From: Pandoraea capi | GTDB taxonomy: Bacteria > Pseudomonadota > Gammaproteobacteria > Burkholderiales > Burkholderiaceae | Length of the DNA: 64,000 nt | Direction of reading: 5' to 3' | Assembly: GCF_902459735.1 (NCBI RefSeq) | Contig: NZ_CABPRV010000008.1 | Span: 186,001 to 250,000 of the forward strand | Translations under genes and position numbers: made by a program | Shown here: positions 10,056 to 19,460 of the stretch, piece by piece | Layout of the letters: each line of letters starts with the position of its first letter | Numbering within the stretch: the first letter of the stretch is position 1 | Notes under the pieces: model-generated | What the model saw: only the letters and a program-made list of their open reading frames with translations | Told to the model about the DNA's origin: nothing | Databases searched by the model: none

Positions 10056-12455
10056 ATGACACCTGAAACGTCCATGACGCCTACCTCGTGCCCGCTTTCG
10101 AGTCCGCCGGCCTTGCCGACATCGTCCAACTCAGTGTCGTCGCCTGCACGCGGCCGCACGTCTACTCACGGAACACCCATGTTGTTGCCTAACGCCATGC
10201 GTAATCTCAGTGCTTTGCGCGGTCATCCCGCGCGTTTCGGCAGACGCCACAAGACGACGATTTCCGCCATTGCGCTCGGTGCGCTGGTGTTCACGGGTGC
10301 CCTGTGCCCGACGGTGTCGCACGCCAGTGCACTGGGTGACGGCGTGCGCGCGCTGGGCTCGGGGGCCAATCTGACGCGCAGTATCGCGCTGTCGGACCTC
10401 GGTATCCTCGCTCCGGTGGTGCTCTCGGGCGACGCCAGTCAGGAGTTCTATCTGCCGGTTCCCAAGGGTCTGCCGCTGGCCGATGCCTCAGTGGCCTTCG
10501 ACGGTCGCTACCTGAAAGGTGCGCCCGGTGCGGCATCGGTCGTGCTGTCCATCGACGGACAACCGATGACCTCGCAGTCCTTTCCCGATGGCGATGGCCC
10601 CGTTCAGCGCAATCTGGCCGTCTCATCGCGTGCGCGCGACACGGGTTTCGTACGACTCGGCGTGAACTGGCATTCCCGCACGGGAACGTACCGCTGCGAG
10701 CCGGATCACTCGATGGCCAACTCGGTCACGATCTCGCCGCAAACCCGCTTGACCTACCGCATCGACCAGAAGTCGGTGACGAGTCTCGACGACGCCTGGA
10801 GCACCCTGCCCGGCGCGCCCGCGCTGCTCGTGGCTGGCAAGACGCTCGATAAGGACGCCTTCGACAGCGCATGGCGCGTCGGGGTGGCACTCGAGCGTAG
10901 CGGCAAGCGCGTAGTCGTGCGTGCGTTGCCCGCGCTTGGCGATGTCGTCGATACGCGAGGCATCGATGTCCCGGCATCGCTTGCCGGGCTGCCGGCATTC
11001 GCAGCGATCAAGGACAATAGCGCGACCCACAAACTGGCCAACGACGCCGAACTCGGCGCATTGCTGGCCGTCGGGGCGCCGTCCGTCAGCGGTGAAATTG
11101 TCGTGGCTGACGCTGCTTTGCGCACGCGTCTGAGCGCCGCCTTCGACGCGTTGCAAAGTCAGTTTGCCAACGACAGCGATGCCGCCGAGGCTTTCAAGGC
11201 GTGGCGTGCCAATCGCGCCCCGCTGGCGGGTGAAGCACTCGGCGCGAAGCAGATTCGTCTGCTGTCGATGGGCAGCCAGTCCGTGATTGCGATCGCCGGT
11301 GACGCAGGGGCACAGGCTGCCGGGCTTTTCGACGACGCGCTGCGCCGTCTGCTGGTATCGAACAACGTAACGGCACCCATCGCCCACACGCCGGATATCG
11401 AAGACAAGACGGTGGTGCGCCTGTCGAGTCTGGGCGGTTCGGCCGACAGTTTCGACGTACTCGCGCGGGGTGACTGGACGCTAAGCTTCCCGCTCTCCGC
11501 GGTGGCCTCCAGTGGTCGCATGCCGGGCGAAATTTCCCTGTATCTGTCGGCAGCGCCCGGACCGGCGACGTCCAAGCCCGTCGCCACGGTGTTCTGGAAC
11601 GGCATTCTGCTCGCCGCCAAGCAGCTCGACGCCAATGGGCGCCCCGAGCAGCTCAAGGCACGCGTGCCGGGCTACGCTCTGGGGGTGAACAACAATCTGC
11701 GCGTCTCGGTGCAACGCCAACCGTATTCAGCCGACTGCAACGAAATTCCGCAGGCGTATCCGGTCAATGTGCTGCCTGCGGCCAGTTATGTGCGCCCGGG
11801 CAAGGCTGAGCCGGACGGCACGTTCGTGGGTCTGTTGCCGCTCATGGCAGGTGACCCCCAACTGATCGTACCGGCGCGCTACCTTGCTTCCGCCCCCGAA
11901 AACATCAAGCGCGTGATCGGCATTGCGGCAGCGAGCGGCGTGTCTCCTTCGCGAGCGGAACTGACGGTTGCCGCCGGTGACAAGCCGGTCAAGCCGAGCA
12001 AGCCGTTCGTGGCGATGGAAGTGCCGGTCGACGGTGCGACGCCCTCTGCAGTCGTGACGGATCGCAAGCGTCTGGAGATCGGTAACAAGGACGCCAAGTG
12101 GCTCGACATCACTGGCCTGCAACGCCTGTCGACCGCGGAAGTCGTGCGTGGCGGTGGTCAGGACGGCTTGCTCTGGTACGCGATCGGCGAGCCGAAGCCC
12201 GACGTGGGCGTGCCGTTCCTGCTCAATCGCGGCAATCTGGCAATCATAGGACCGGCAGGCCCCGTGGCGTGGATCGACACGAGTAACCCCGACGCGAGCC
12301 TGCCGCCAGGGGCCGGTGAGAGTGCGTTCTACGAATGGCGCCGGTATGTGTCGTGGGGCGTGCCTGCCATTGCTATCGTACTGCTCGTGCTGCTGCTGAT
12401 TCTGGTGCTGGCCTTGCGCGCTGGTCGCAAGAGCAACAGCAAAAGCGATCATTAA
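10056..12455 (+). CDS. BcsB-like periplasmic polysaccharide synthase subunit
   Basis: The protein has 799 residues. Near residues 67-88 is a hydrophobic signal segment ending in TVSHA, and a C-terminal membrane anchor (about 767-788) is followed by a basic tail. This is the architecture of BcsB, the periplasmic partner of cellulose synthase. The family pattern is seen in FYLPVPKGLPLADASV near the start of the mature protein. Despite its old name, the family's c-di-GMP site is on BcsA, not BcsB. The chosen ATG is 12 bases after wecB with GAAGGCGG upstream. Starts at 10179 or 10197 would give a more normal signal peptide and are good alternatives. It probably receives the growing polymer from the glycosyltransferase encoded next. 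Confidence 0.8.
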   Translation: MTPETSMTPTSCPLSSPPALPTSSNSVSSPARGRTSTHGTPMLLPNAMRNLSALRGHPARFGRRHKTTISAIALGALVFTGALCPTVSHASALGDGVRALGSGANLTRSIALSDLGILAPVVLSGDASQEFYLPVPKGLPLADASVAFDGRYLKGAPGAASVVLSIDGQPMTSQSFPDGDGPVQRNLAVSSRARDTGFVRLGVNWHSRTGTYRCEPDHSMANSVTISPQTRLTYRIDQKSVTSLDDAWSTLPGAPALLVAGKTLDKDAFDSAWRVGVALERSGKRVVVRALPALGDVVDTRGIDVPASLAGLPAFAAIKDNSATHKLANDAELGALLAVGAPSVSGEIVVADAALRTRLSAAFDALQSQFANDSDAAEAFKAWRANRAPLAGEALGAKQIRLLSMGSQSVIAIAGDAGAQAAGLFDDALRRLLVSNNVTAPIAHTPDIEDKTVVRLSSLGGSADSFDVLARGDWTLSFPLSAVASSGRMPGEISLYLSAAPGPATSKPVATVFWNGILLAAKQLDANGRPEQLKARVPGYALGVNNNLRVSVQRQPYSADCNEIPQAYPVNVLPAASYVRPGKAEPDGTFVGLLPLMAGDPQLIVPARYLASAPENIKRVIGIAAASGVSPSRAELTVAAGDKPVKPSKPFVAMEVPVDGATPSAVVTDRKRLEIGNKDAKWLDITGLQRLSTAEVVRGGGQDGLLWYAIGEPKPDVGVPFLLNRGNLAIIGPAGPVAWIDTSNPDASLPPGAGESAFYEWRRYVSWGVPAIAIVLLVLLLILVLALRAGRKSNSKSDH

Positions 12456-12474
12456 CGCATAGCGACGATTCGAC

Positions 12475-14181
12475 GTGCTCTCCTCGCTCTATTGGCCATA
12501 TCTGGTCGCCGACTACTACCACGGGCTCGAAATCGCGAGCGCGATCGTCGGCGTCATCATTCTGCTATCGAGTGCCGACGACCTGTTCGTCGACCTCTGG
12601 TACTGGGTGCGTCAGGTCTACCGGTCGCTGTTTATCCGGCGACGCTACACGCCCTTGCAGGCATCGCAGTTACGTGAGGTGCGCGAGCAGCCGCTCGCCA
12701 TCATGGTGCCTGCATGGCTGGAGTACGACGTGATTGCGGCCATGCTCGAGAGCATGGTGGGCACGCTCGAATACAAGAACTACATGATCTTCGTCGGCAC
12801 GTACAAGAACGACGACAAGACCAAGACCGAAGTCGAACGCATGCGTCGGCGCTATCGCCAGCTCGTCCACGTGGGCGTGCCGCACGACGGACCGACCTGC
12901 AAGGCCGATTGTCTGAACTGGATCGTGCAGGCGATCTTCAAGCAGAACCAGTTGCAGCCGGAACCGTTTGCCGGCGTGATTCTGCATGACGGCGAAGACG
13001 TGCTTCACCCGTTGGAGCTGAAGTACTACAACTACCTGCTCCCGCGTATCGACTTCATTCAGTTGCCGGTGACATCGCTTGAGCGTGAGTGGTATGAACT
13101 CGTGGCGGGTACTTACATGGACGAGTTCGCCGAGTGGCACACCAAGGATCTGGTGGTGCGCGAGAGCATGTCGAAGATGGTGCCGTCCGCCGGTGTGGGC
13201 ACGTGTTTCTCTCGCAAAGCGCTTGAAGAGCTTGCCGCCGAGACGAGCAATCAGCCGTTCAATACCGACACGCTGACCGAGGATTACGACATCGGCGCGC
13301 GTCTCGCTCGCAAGGGCATGAAGCAGATTTTCGGCAAGTTCCCTGTCGAGTACGTGACCAAACGCACCTCGGTGTTCGGCTTCGGCAAAGAGAAAATCTC
13401 GACGATTCGCATGCCATTGGGCATTCGCGAATACTTCCCCAATACGTTCAAGACCGCTTATCGACAGAAAGCGCGCTGGACACTCGGTATCGGCCTGCAA
13501 GGTTGGGCACAGGTCGGCTGGCATGGGTCGCTCGCAACGAAGTACCTGCTGTTTCGCGATCGAAAAGGGCTGGCGACGTCGTTCGTCGCGATTCTCGCTT
13601 ATCTGCTGCTGCTCAACTTTCTCGGCTTTCTGATCGCGGATCGCATGGGGTGGTGGACCGTCTATTACCCGTCCGTCTTCCCGCCGAATGGCTGGCTCGT
13701 GACGCTCATGGGCATCAACGCGTTCGCATTGGCGCTGCGCGTGATTCAGCGCAGTTACTTCGTGTATCACATGTACGGCTGGGAGCATGCGTTGCTCGCC
13801 GTGCCGCGCATGGTGATCGGCAACTTCATCAACGCCATGGCGGCCGCGCGCGCGTGGCGGTTGTTCATCGTCCATTTGGTGACGGGCAAGCGTCTGGTCT
13901 GGGACAAGACCATGCACGACTTTCCGACGTCCGATCAACTCACACAGCAGCGTCAGCGTCTGGGCGAATTGCTGATGTCCTGGCAGGCCATCGACGAGAC
14001 CAAGCTCGAATTTGCGCTCGGCGTTCAGGCGCGTGAGGGCCGCCCACTTGGCGAAATCCTCATCGAGCGAGGCTGGCTGGACGAAACCACGCTACGCGAA
14101 GCGATTTCATTCCAGCAAGGTGTGCCGGGTATTCCGGCATCCGACGCGCAACCTCCTAACCCAAGTCACGCGGTCACATGA
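12475..14181 (+). CDS. nfrB: NfrB-type family-2 glycosyltransferase with C-terminal c-di-GMP (MshEN) domain
   Basis: The protein has 568 residues and a GTG start. It follows E. coli NfrB closely through the catalytic region: LAIMVPAWLE, the metal-binding HDGED near residue 170, PSAGVGTCFSR, LTEDYDIG near 267, and RQKARW near 330. One membrane helix precedes the catalytic domain and several follow it. The C terminus carries two MshEN-like repeats, RLGELLMSWQAIDETKLEFAL (about 494-514) and PLGEILIERGWLDETTLREAI (about 523-543). In NfrB this region binds cyclic-di-GMP. The first repeat has Gln where the motif prefers Gly. It is shorter than E. coli NfrB, which has a longer tail. It would polymerise UDP-ManNAc at the inner membrane when c-di-GMP is high. 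Confidence 0.88.
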   Translation: MLSSLYWPYLVADYYHGLEIASAIVGVIILLSSADDLFVDLWYWVRQVYRSLFIRRRYTPLQASQLREVREQPLAIMVPAWLEYDVIAAMLESMVGTLEYKNYMIFVGTYKNDDKTKTEVERMRRRYRQLVHVGVPHDGPTCKADCLNWIVQAIFKQNQLQPEPFAGVILHDGEDVLHPLELKYYNYLLPRIDFIQLPVTSLEREWYELVAGTYMDEFAEWHTKDLVVRESMSKMVPSAGVGTCFSRKALEELAAETSNQPFNTDTLTEDYDIGARLARKGMKQIFGKFPVEYVTKRTSVFGFGKEKISTIRMPLGIREYFPNTFKTAYRQKARWTLGIGLQGWAQVGWHGSLATKYLLFRDRKGLATSFVAILAYLLLLNFLGFLIADRMGWWTVYYPSVFPPNGWLVTLMGINAFALALRVIQRSYFVYHMYGWEHALLAVPRMVIGNFINAMAAARAWRLFIVHLVTGKRLVWDKTMHDFPTSDQLTQQRQRLGELLMSWQAIDETKLEFALGVQAREGRPLGEILIERGWLDETTLREAISFQQGVPGIPASDAQPPNPSHAVT

Positions 14182-16418
14182 CGTTCTTCTCCCGTTCTCT
14201 TTGCTGCGCCGCCGTGCTGGCAAGTCTCTCAGCCGGTGCGGTTGCGGCACCTGTGAGCGCAGCGCGCGTCGAAGCGCCGCTCGAGGGGGAGGCATGGCAA
14301 TTCGGGGACGCCGCCTTCAAGGCATACAACCGCAAAGACTACGCAGGCGCCGAAGCGCAGGCCGCGAAAGCGCTGGCGTTGCGCCCGGACGTGACGCGAC
14401 TCTGGTTGCTTCGCATCTACGCGTTGCAGAACATGGGACGTACCCGGCAAGCGCTCGACATCACGGATCAGGCGCTCGCACAGGGGCACCACGACCCGGC
14501 GCTGAACGCGGCGCGCACGAATTTGCGCGCGGCACTCACGCCCGCGACGGCGGGCAAGAACGGGCGTGGCGAGAGCGGGACGATGCAATCGCCCGCGTAT
14601 CGGGCGGGCGACGCTGCGTACAAGGCGTATGCGTCTGGCCGCTATGACGAAGCCGAACGCAATGCACGCGAATCGTTGCGCCTTGCGCCGCAAAACCCGG
14701 ACATGCGAAGCCTGCTTCTTTATTCTCTTGAGCGTCAGGACAAGGTGCAGGAAGCCGCAGATGAGGCCGATGCCGCGCTGCGTCTCACGCCCGGGGACGA
14801 ATCGCTTCAGGCGTTGCGTGATCGCATGCATCGCCGTCTGGCGCCGGCGCCTGCGATGGCCGCCTGGAATGCGTATCGCGACGGCGACTACGCCAAAGCC
14901 GCCGGTCTGGCACGTGAGGCGGTGGGGCAAGCGCCCGACGTTCAGAGCTACCGCTACCTGCTCACTGGCGCATTGCTTAGTGAAGGCCTCTACGCACAGG
15001 CTGACGCCGCCGCATCAGATGCACTCTCGCAGGACGGCGAAGACGCCCTTTCGCTTGCGATGCGCGGCTTCGCGCGTCAGAAGCTGAATCGTCCGGCCGA
15101 CGCGGGGAAGGATCTCGACAAGGCCGAGGCTCAGGACTGGCTGTCCGAACAGCAGCTCTCAACCGTCAAGCGGATTGCGGCGGACACGCGACGTCCCGCA
15201 GACACAAGACGCGCACGCAGTCCGGCCGACGAAGCCCCGGTGGTGTTCTGCACGCCCGACGCGCAGGACGTGTTGTGCAGTCTCCTGCCTGCCGGTTCCA
15301 GCCTCGCCGGCGCGGGCCCCGGGTACGAGGCCGCGTCGCAGGCCTACGCGTCGATGGCAAAGCAGGATTACCGCGCGGCGGCCAAATCGGCTCACGAAGC
15401 CCTCGACGCCGCGCCCGACAATCTCTCTTATCGCTTGTTGCTCGTCAATGCGCTGAGTCTGGCGGGCGACAGGCAAGCCGCTCGCGAAGCCTACGCGCCG
15501 ATTGCGGCACCGGGCAGCGAGGTGCCGCCCGAGAGCCTGCTCGACGCAGCCTATAGCGCACAGCGTCTCTACGACAACAAACAGGCAAGCGGCTGGTTCT
15601 CGCGCGCTATCGATGCCAACGACGAGGGCAAGATCGAGCTTGAGCCACAAGCGCGTCAGAACGTGCGTCAGGCCGTGTCGGATCTGGACCGTACCTGGGG
15701 ATTCAACGCCGCGCTCGGTTACGGCACCGTGGGCGTCATGAACTCGGCGTTCTCGCCGTCGCTAAGTGCGCGCAAGACGTTGCAGTCGTCGGAAGAACTG
15801 TACTGGCGCCCGCCGGTGATCGGCAATCGGGACGGCAGTACGTTCGAGCTGTATGCGCGCCTCAATCAGGCGCTGTACGACGGCACGGGGGGCGTGACCG
15901 GGCTCTCGACCAATCAGGGCGTGCTCGGTGCGCGCTGGAAACCGTTCAGCCGCCAGAATTTCGTGTTCGCCGTGGAGAAATTCGTGCCGCTGGGTAGCAA
16001 CAGTCGAACGGACTGGCTGCTGCGTGCGGCGTGGTCGGAGGGTGAAGGCGGGAGTTTGCGCGTAGACAAGTCGAACTGGCAATACTGGCAGGTGTACGCC
16101 GAAGGCGACTATTTCATCGATCATCCGCAGACGCTTGGCACGGCCGAGGCTCGCTATGGCCGCGCGTTCCGCATGGACGGTATCAACAGCAATCTTGTGC
16201 TCACGCCGTATCTCGGCGCGACAGTCGGTTTCGACAGCTTGCTCGCGCAGCGCTTCACGATGGGAGTTGGCCCCGGCGTGACCGCGCGCTGGTGGTTCCG
16301 CGAAGACAAGTATCACGCGCAGCAATCGTTCGTCGACCTGAACGTGCAATACCGCGTGAGCATTGCCGGCGCCGACCGCTCGCAGGGCATTTTCGCCGGA
16401 CTCTATTTTTCTTACTGA
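14178..16418 (+). CDS. nfrA: NfrA-like outer-membrane exporter with TPR repeats and beta-barrel
   Basis: The protein has 746 residues with a signal peptide of about 23 and then at least four TPR-like repeats (for example AWQFGDAAFKAYNRKDYAGA and YRAGDAAYKAYASGRYDEAE). The last 250 or so residues look like an outer-membrane barrel ending in FAGLYFSY, the terminal aromatic pattern of barrel proteins. This is the layout of NfrA and of other polysaccharide secretins such as BcsC and PgaA: periplasmic TPR scaffold followed by an export pore. Its ATG overlaps the glycosyltransferase stop (ATGA), so the pair is translationally coupled. In E. coli, NfrA exports the glycan used by phage N4 as receptor. 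Confidence 0.85.
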   Translation: MTFFSRSLCCAAVLASLSAGAVAAPVSAARVEAPLEGEAWQFGDAAFKAYNRKDYAGAEAQAAKALALRPDVTRLWLLRIYALQNMGRTRQALDITDQALAQGHHDPALNAARTNLRAALTPATAGKNGRGESGTMQSPAYRAGDAAYKAYASGRYDEAERNARESLRLAPQNPDMRSLLLYSLERQDKVQEAADEADAALRLTPGDESLQALRDRMHRRLAPAPAMAAWNAYRDGDYAKAAGLAREAVGQAPDVQSYRYLLTGALLSEGLYAQADAAASDALSQDGEDALSLAMRGFARQKLNRPADAGKDLDKAEAQDWLSEQQLSTVKRIAADTRRPADTRRARSPADEAPVVFCTPDAQDVLCSLLPAGSSLAGAGPGYEAASQAYASMAKQDYRAAAKSAHEALDAAPDNLSYRLLLVNALSLAGDRQAAREAYAPIAAPGSEVPPESLLDAAYSAQRLYDNKQASGWFSRAIDANDEGKIELEPQARQNVRQAVSDLDRTWGFNAALGYGTVGVMNSAFSPSLSARKTLQSSEELYWRPPVIGNRDGSTFELYARLNQALYDGTGGVTGLSTNQGVLGARWKPFSRQNFVFAVEKFVPLGSNSRTDWLLRAAWSEGEGGSLRVDKSNWQYWQVYAEGDYFIDHPQTLGTAEARYGRAFRMDGINSNLVLTPYLGATVGFDSLLAQRFTMGVGPGVTARWWFREDKYHAQQSFVDLNVQYRVSIAGADRSQGIFAGLYFSY

Positions 16419-16425
16419 CGACGTG

Positions 16426-17145
16426 ATGACGCATACGCTCTCATTCCTCAAACGGGTATCGCGCGCCGGTTCAACGCTGGCCGTCGTAGGGCTGGCGACG
16501 CTGGCATTGCCGGGCGTGCCCGCGCATGCCGCCCCTGCCGACGATATCTCGAAACTGTACGGGTTACCGCCTGACGGTTCTTCGTACGTTCGCGTGCTCA
16601 ACACGAGCAACACGGCGCTCAGCGTGCAATTGGGCGCAGGCGCGAAGGCCGAATCGCTCGCTGCGAACGCCAGAATCGTGTCCGATTACCGAGTGCTACC
16701 GGGCGGTCAGGCATATGCCATCAAGGTCAATGGCCACCCGGTGATCGTCGACGGCAAGGCACCCAAGGGCGGCTTTGTCACACTGGTGATCGACGGTGCG
16801 AAACCGAATGCGCCGGTTAAGGCCATCGTTGACGAAAGCCCGGCTGCCGACGGCTTGAAAGCCGAGTTGGCGGCCTACAATCTCGTGCCCGGATGTACGG
16901 CAAAGATCGGCGTGGCGAATGGGCCCACCGTGTTTCCGGGGATTGCCGACGGGGCTCGCGTCGCGCGAGCCATCAATCCGGTGTCGGCCTCGCTCGTGGG
17001 GGAATGCGCGGGGCACGCCTCGGTAGCGCTGGCGTTGCCGCCGCTCAAAGGCGGCGACCGCTACAGCCTCTTCCTCGTGGGAACGGCCGAATCGCCCGCG
17101 CTGGTCGGCGCGACAAATCGGACTCAGCCTTACCGTGCGAACTGA
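16426..17145 (+). CDS. AlgF-like periplasmic polysaccharide O-acylation protein
   Basis: The product has 239 residues with a signal peptide of about 32 (ending PAHA). The mature part begins DDISKLYGLPPDGSSYVRVLN, which mirrors the LYGP...GSTFVRVYN opening of Pseudomonas AlgF. A second AlgF-like stretch is ARAINPVSASLVGECAG, compared with the INPVKVNL segment of AlgF. AlgF links the membrane acyl exporter AlgI to the transferases AlgJ and AlgX during alginate acetylation. The neighbouring AlgJ/X-like and MBOAT genes fit that role. It is longer than AlgF itself by some 25 residues. A GTG three bases upstream is an alternative start. Confidence 0.72.
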   Translation: MTHTLSFLKRVSRAGSTLAVVGLATLALPGVPAHAAPADDISKLYGLPPDGSSYVRVLNTSNTALSVQLGAGAKAESLAANARIVSDYRVLPGGQAYAIKVNGHPVIVDGKAPKGGFVTLVIDGAKPNAPVKAIVDESPAADGLKAELAAYNLVPGCTAKIGVANGPTVFPGIADGARVARAINPVSASLVGECAGHASVALALPPLKGGDRYSLFLVGTAESPALVGATNRTQPYRAN

Positions 17146-17267
17146 GACGTCCACCGACACATCAGCCGGCACTCGAACCTGGCACGCCGACACGGGTGCC
17201 GCAAGAACACGTGAAACCATCGTCGGGCGTCATCACCGGAGCCTGACCTTCGATCATCGCAAGCCTC

Positions 17268-18251
17268 ATGAAACTGAACGCTGAATTCCCGCAATTTGCC
17301 CGCAAGCTGGTGGCTGGCCTGTTGGTCGCGGGCGTCTGTTTGTCCGCCACGAGTGCCCAGGCCCAAGCGGTACTCATCGGGAAAGACGACTGGTTGTTCT
17401 ACGCACAGGACAACATGACCGATGCGGGCCGCGCCGGCATCGACAACTCTGTGAGTCTGATGCGCTCGGCGCGCGATGCGCTACAGGCGAAGGGCATCGG
17501 TCTGGTCGTGGTCGTGGCACCGCTCAAGGCGCGTTTCTACGAAGACAAATTGCCCGCCGGTACGACAATAGCGCCGGCCGTGCGCGATCGCTATGCTCAG
17601 ATGATCGATAGCCTGCGCCGTGCGGATATCCAGACGGTCGATCTGATGCCCGTGCTCAAGAGCGTGGAGCACGACAACCAGACCGCGTTTCTTCAGAAGG
17701 ATTCACACTGGACCGCATGGAGTGCCGAGGCAGCGGCGGCGGCAACGGCCGACGTCATCAAGAAACACTGGACGCTGACCGGTCAGCCCGGCACGGGCAA
17801 GAAGCTGGGCAACTGGATCAAGGAGCGTCGCTTCGCCGACTTCGCCGAGTTGATGACGGCGGCGCAACGCAAGAGCGTGGGACAGGAAATCTACGTGGTG
17901 CGCTCGACCAAGGCCGATGAGGGTGGCCTGCTCGACGACACGGCGTCGCCGGTGCACGTGGTGGGCAACAGCTTCGTTCAACCGTACCTTGGCTTTCCTC
18001 AGGCGCTGTCGGCCGACATCGATCGTCCGGTGGGCCTCACCTGGAAGTACGGCAACTTCGGCCCATGGGCAGTGTTCGCGCAGTACCTCGAATCACCGGC
18101 ATTTCAGCAGGCGCGCCCGCAGGTGGTGGTGTGGCAGCTCAACGAAGTCCAGATGCTCTACGGCCCGAACACGAGTGGTCAATGGGACGCGGCATCCCTC
18201 ATGACCGATGCCGCGTGGCGCGAACGCGTCGCAGCCGCGATTGCCAAGTGA
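17268..18251 (+). CDS. AlgJ/AlgX-like SGNH-type polysaccharide acyltransferase
   Basis: The protein has 327 residues with a signal peptide of about 33. Its catalytic residues appear as D145 and H147 (KDSHW) and S235 (VVGNSF). That order and spacing match AlgX of P. aeruginosa (D174, H176, S269), where the triad is circularly permuted relative to ordinary SGNH enzymes. The segment IGKDDWLFY near residue 38 is typical of the family. It would transfer an acyl group to the polymer in the periplasm. A second, different copy follows 8 bases downstream. Confidence 0.82.
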   Translation: MKLNAEFPQFARKLVAGLLVAGVCLSATSAQAQAVLIGKDDWLFYAQDNMTDAGRAGIDNSVSLMRSARDALQAKGIGLVVVVAPLKARFYEDKLPAGTTIAPAVRDRYAQMIDSLRRADIQTVDLMPVLKSVEHDNQTAFLQKDSHWTAWSAEAAAAATADVIKKHWTLTGQPGTGKKLGNWIKERRFADFAELMTAAQRKSVGQEIYVVRSTKADEGGLLDDTASPVHVVGNSFVQPYLGFPQALSADIDRPVGLTWKYGNFGPWAVFAQYLESPAFQQARPQVVVWQLNEVQMLYGPNTSGQWDAASLMTDAAWRERVAAAIAK

Positions 18252-18258
18252 CGCCCCC

Positions 18259-19416
18259 ATGAGCTTACCGATGTCATCGCCACAGGCTGTGGCGACACCC
18301 CCCACAGTCACTTCGCATCGCTTGACGGCCCTGTGTTTCGCGCTGTTGATGGTGCTCGGACTGATCTACGGCGTGTGCGAGTCAGCAAGGGCTGGGCTTG
18401 GCGAATACGCACCGACGGCATGGCTGGACGGCACGGCGGGCAAGCGTCTCGATACCACGCTCGCGTTGCCGTATCGCGAGACGGCAGAAACGGCCGACGC
18501 CGCGTGGCGCTATCGCCTGCTGGGGCAGCTCGGCACGCAAGTTCAGCAGGGTTGTCCCGGTTGGCTGTTCTACACCGACGGCCTGCGTGCGCCGGTTGCC
18601 GACGTACACGCTGTCGTCAACGCGCGCATTGCGCTGATGCGACGCCTCACGGCGCAGTTGCGCGCCGAGAATATTCAGGTGCTGGCAGTCACCGTGCCGG
18701 ACAAGTCGCGCATTGCCGCCAACGCGTTGTGCGGCATGACGCGCCCGGCCGATACCATCATGGGCCTCGCGCAGTGGCAACGTGCGCTCGACGCCGCAGG
18801 GGTGGCGCACGTGGATCTGTCCACCGTGCTCGCACCGATGCCCGACGCGTTCTATCGCACGGATGTGCACATGAACCAGCGCGGCGCCGCCGTGGCGGCT
18901 CAGGCCGTTGCAAAAGCGGCGCTGCCTTTGGTCGGTGCGCGCGGACCGTTGCGCTACGACGTCTCTCGCGCCCCACACGCCTCACCGCGTGTTGGCGACC
19001 TGCTGGTGTTGGCCGGCCTTGGCAAGGCACCTGACGGTTGGCGTCCCCCGCCCGACAACTACGTGCAGGAGACATTCACGTTGCCCGCGAGTGGCGGCTT
19101 GCTCGACGACGGCCCGCCGATCGAGGTGTTGCTCGCCGGGAGTTCGAACTCGCGTCGCAGCAACTTCGCCGAGCAGTTGGGGCAGTCACTGGGACAGCCC
19201 GTCTGGAACGAGAGTCGCGACGGCGGCAAGTTTGCTGATGCCCTCGTCCAGGCCATGCAGGATCGCGCGCGCTGGCCCAGGAGCCTGAAGCTGGTGATCT
19301 GGGAGATGTCGGAGATGTCGTTGCTCCAGCCCCTCACCGAACAGGAAAAGGCATTGCTGAACACCCGCCCGAACGCGCAAGTGGTGGCCTCGAAGGCTGG
19401 CGGGGCCGGACGCTGA
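18259..19416 (+). CDS. Second AlgJ/AlgX-like acyltransferase, membrane-anchored
   Basis: The product has 385 residues with one N-terminal membrane helix (about residues 22-40) that has no clear cleavage site, as in AlgJ. A likely triad is D202 and H204 (RTDVHMNQRG) with S296 (LLAGSSNS). The segment CPGWLFYTDGLR near residue 100 matches the family. A longer start exists upstream, but this ATG sits 8 bases after the previous gene. With a secreted-type and an anchored-type copy side by side, the pair resembles the AlgJ plus AlgX division of labour: one relay and one final transferase. Confidence 0.8.
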   Translation: MSLPMSSPQAVATPPTVTSHRLTALCFALLMVLGLIYGVCESARAGLGEYAPTAWLDGTAGKRLDTTLALPYRETAETADAAWRYRLLGQLGTQVQQGCPGWLFYTDGLRAPVADVHAVVNARIALMRRLTAQLRAENIQVLAVTVPDKSRIAANALCGMTRPADTIMGLAQWQRALDAAGVAHVDLSTVLAPMPDAFYRTDVHMNQRGAAVAAQAVAKAALPLVGARGPLRYDVSRAPHASPRVGDLLVLAGLGKAPDGWRPPPDNYVQETFTLPASGGLLDDGPPIEVLLAGSSNSRRSNFAEQLGQSLGQPVWNESRDGGKFADALVQAMQDRARWPRSLKLVIWEMSEMSLLQPLTEQEKALLNTRPNAQVVASKAGGAGR

Positions 19417-19460
19417 CGTTGTGACGACGCGCACGTCATTTTTTTACGGGACATACGCCC

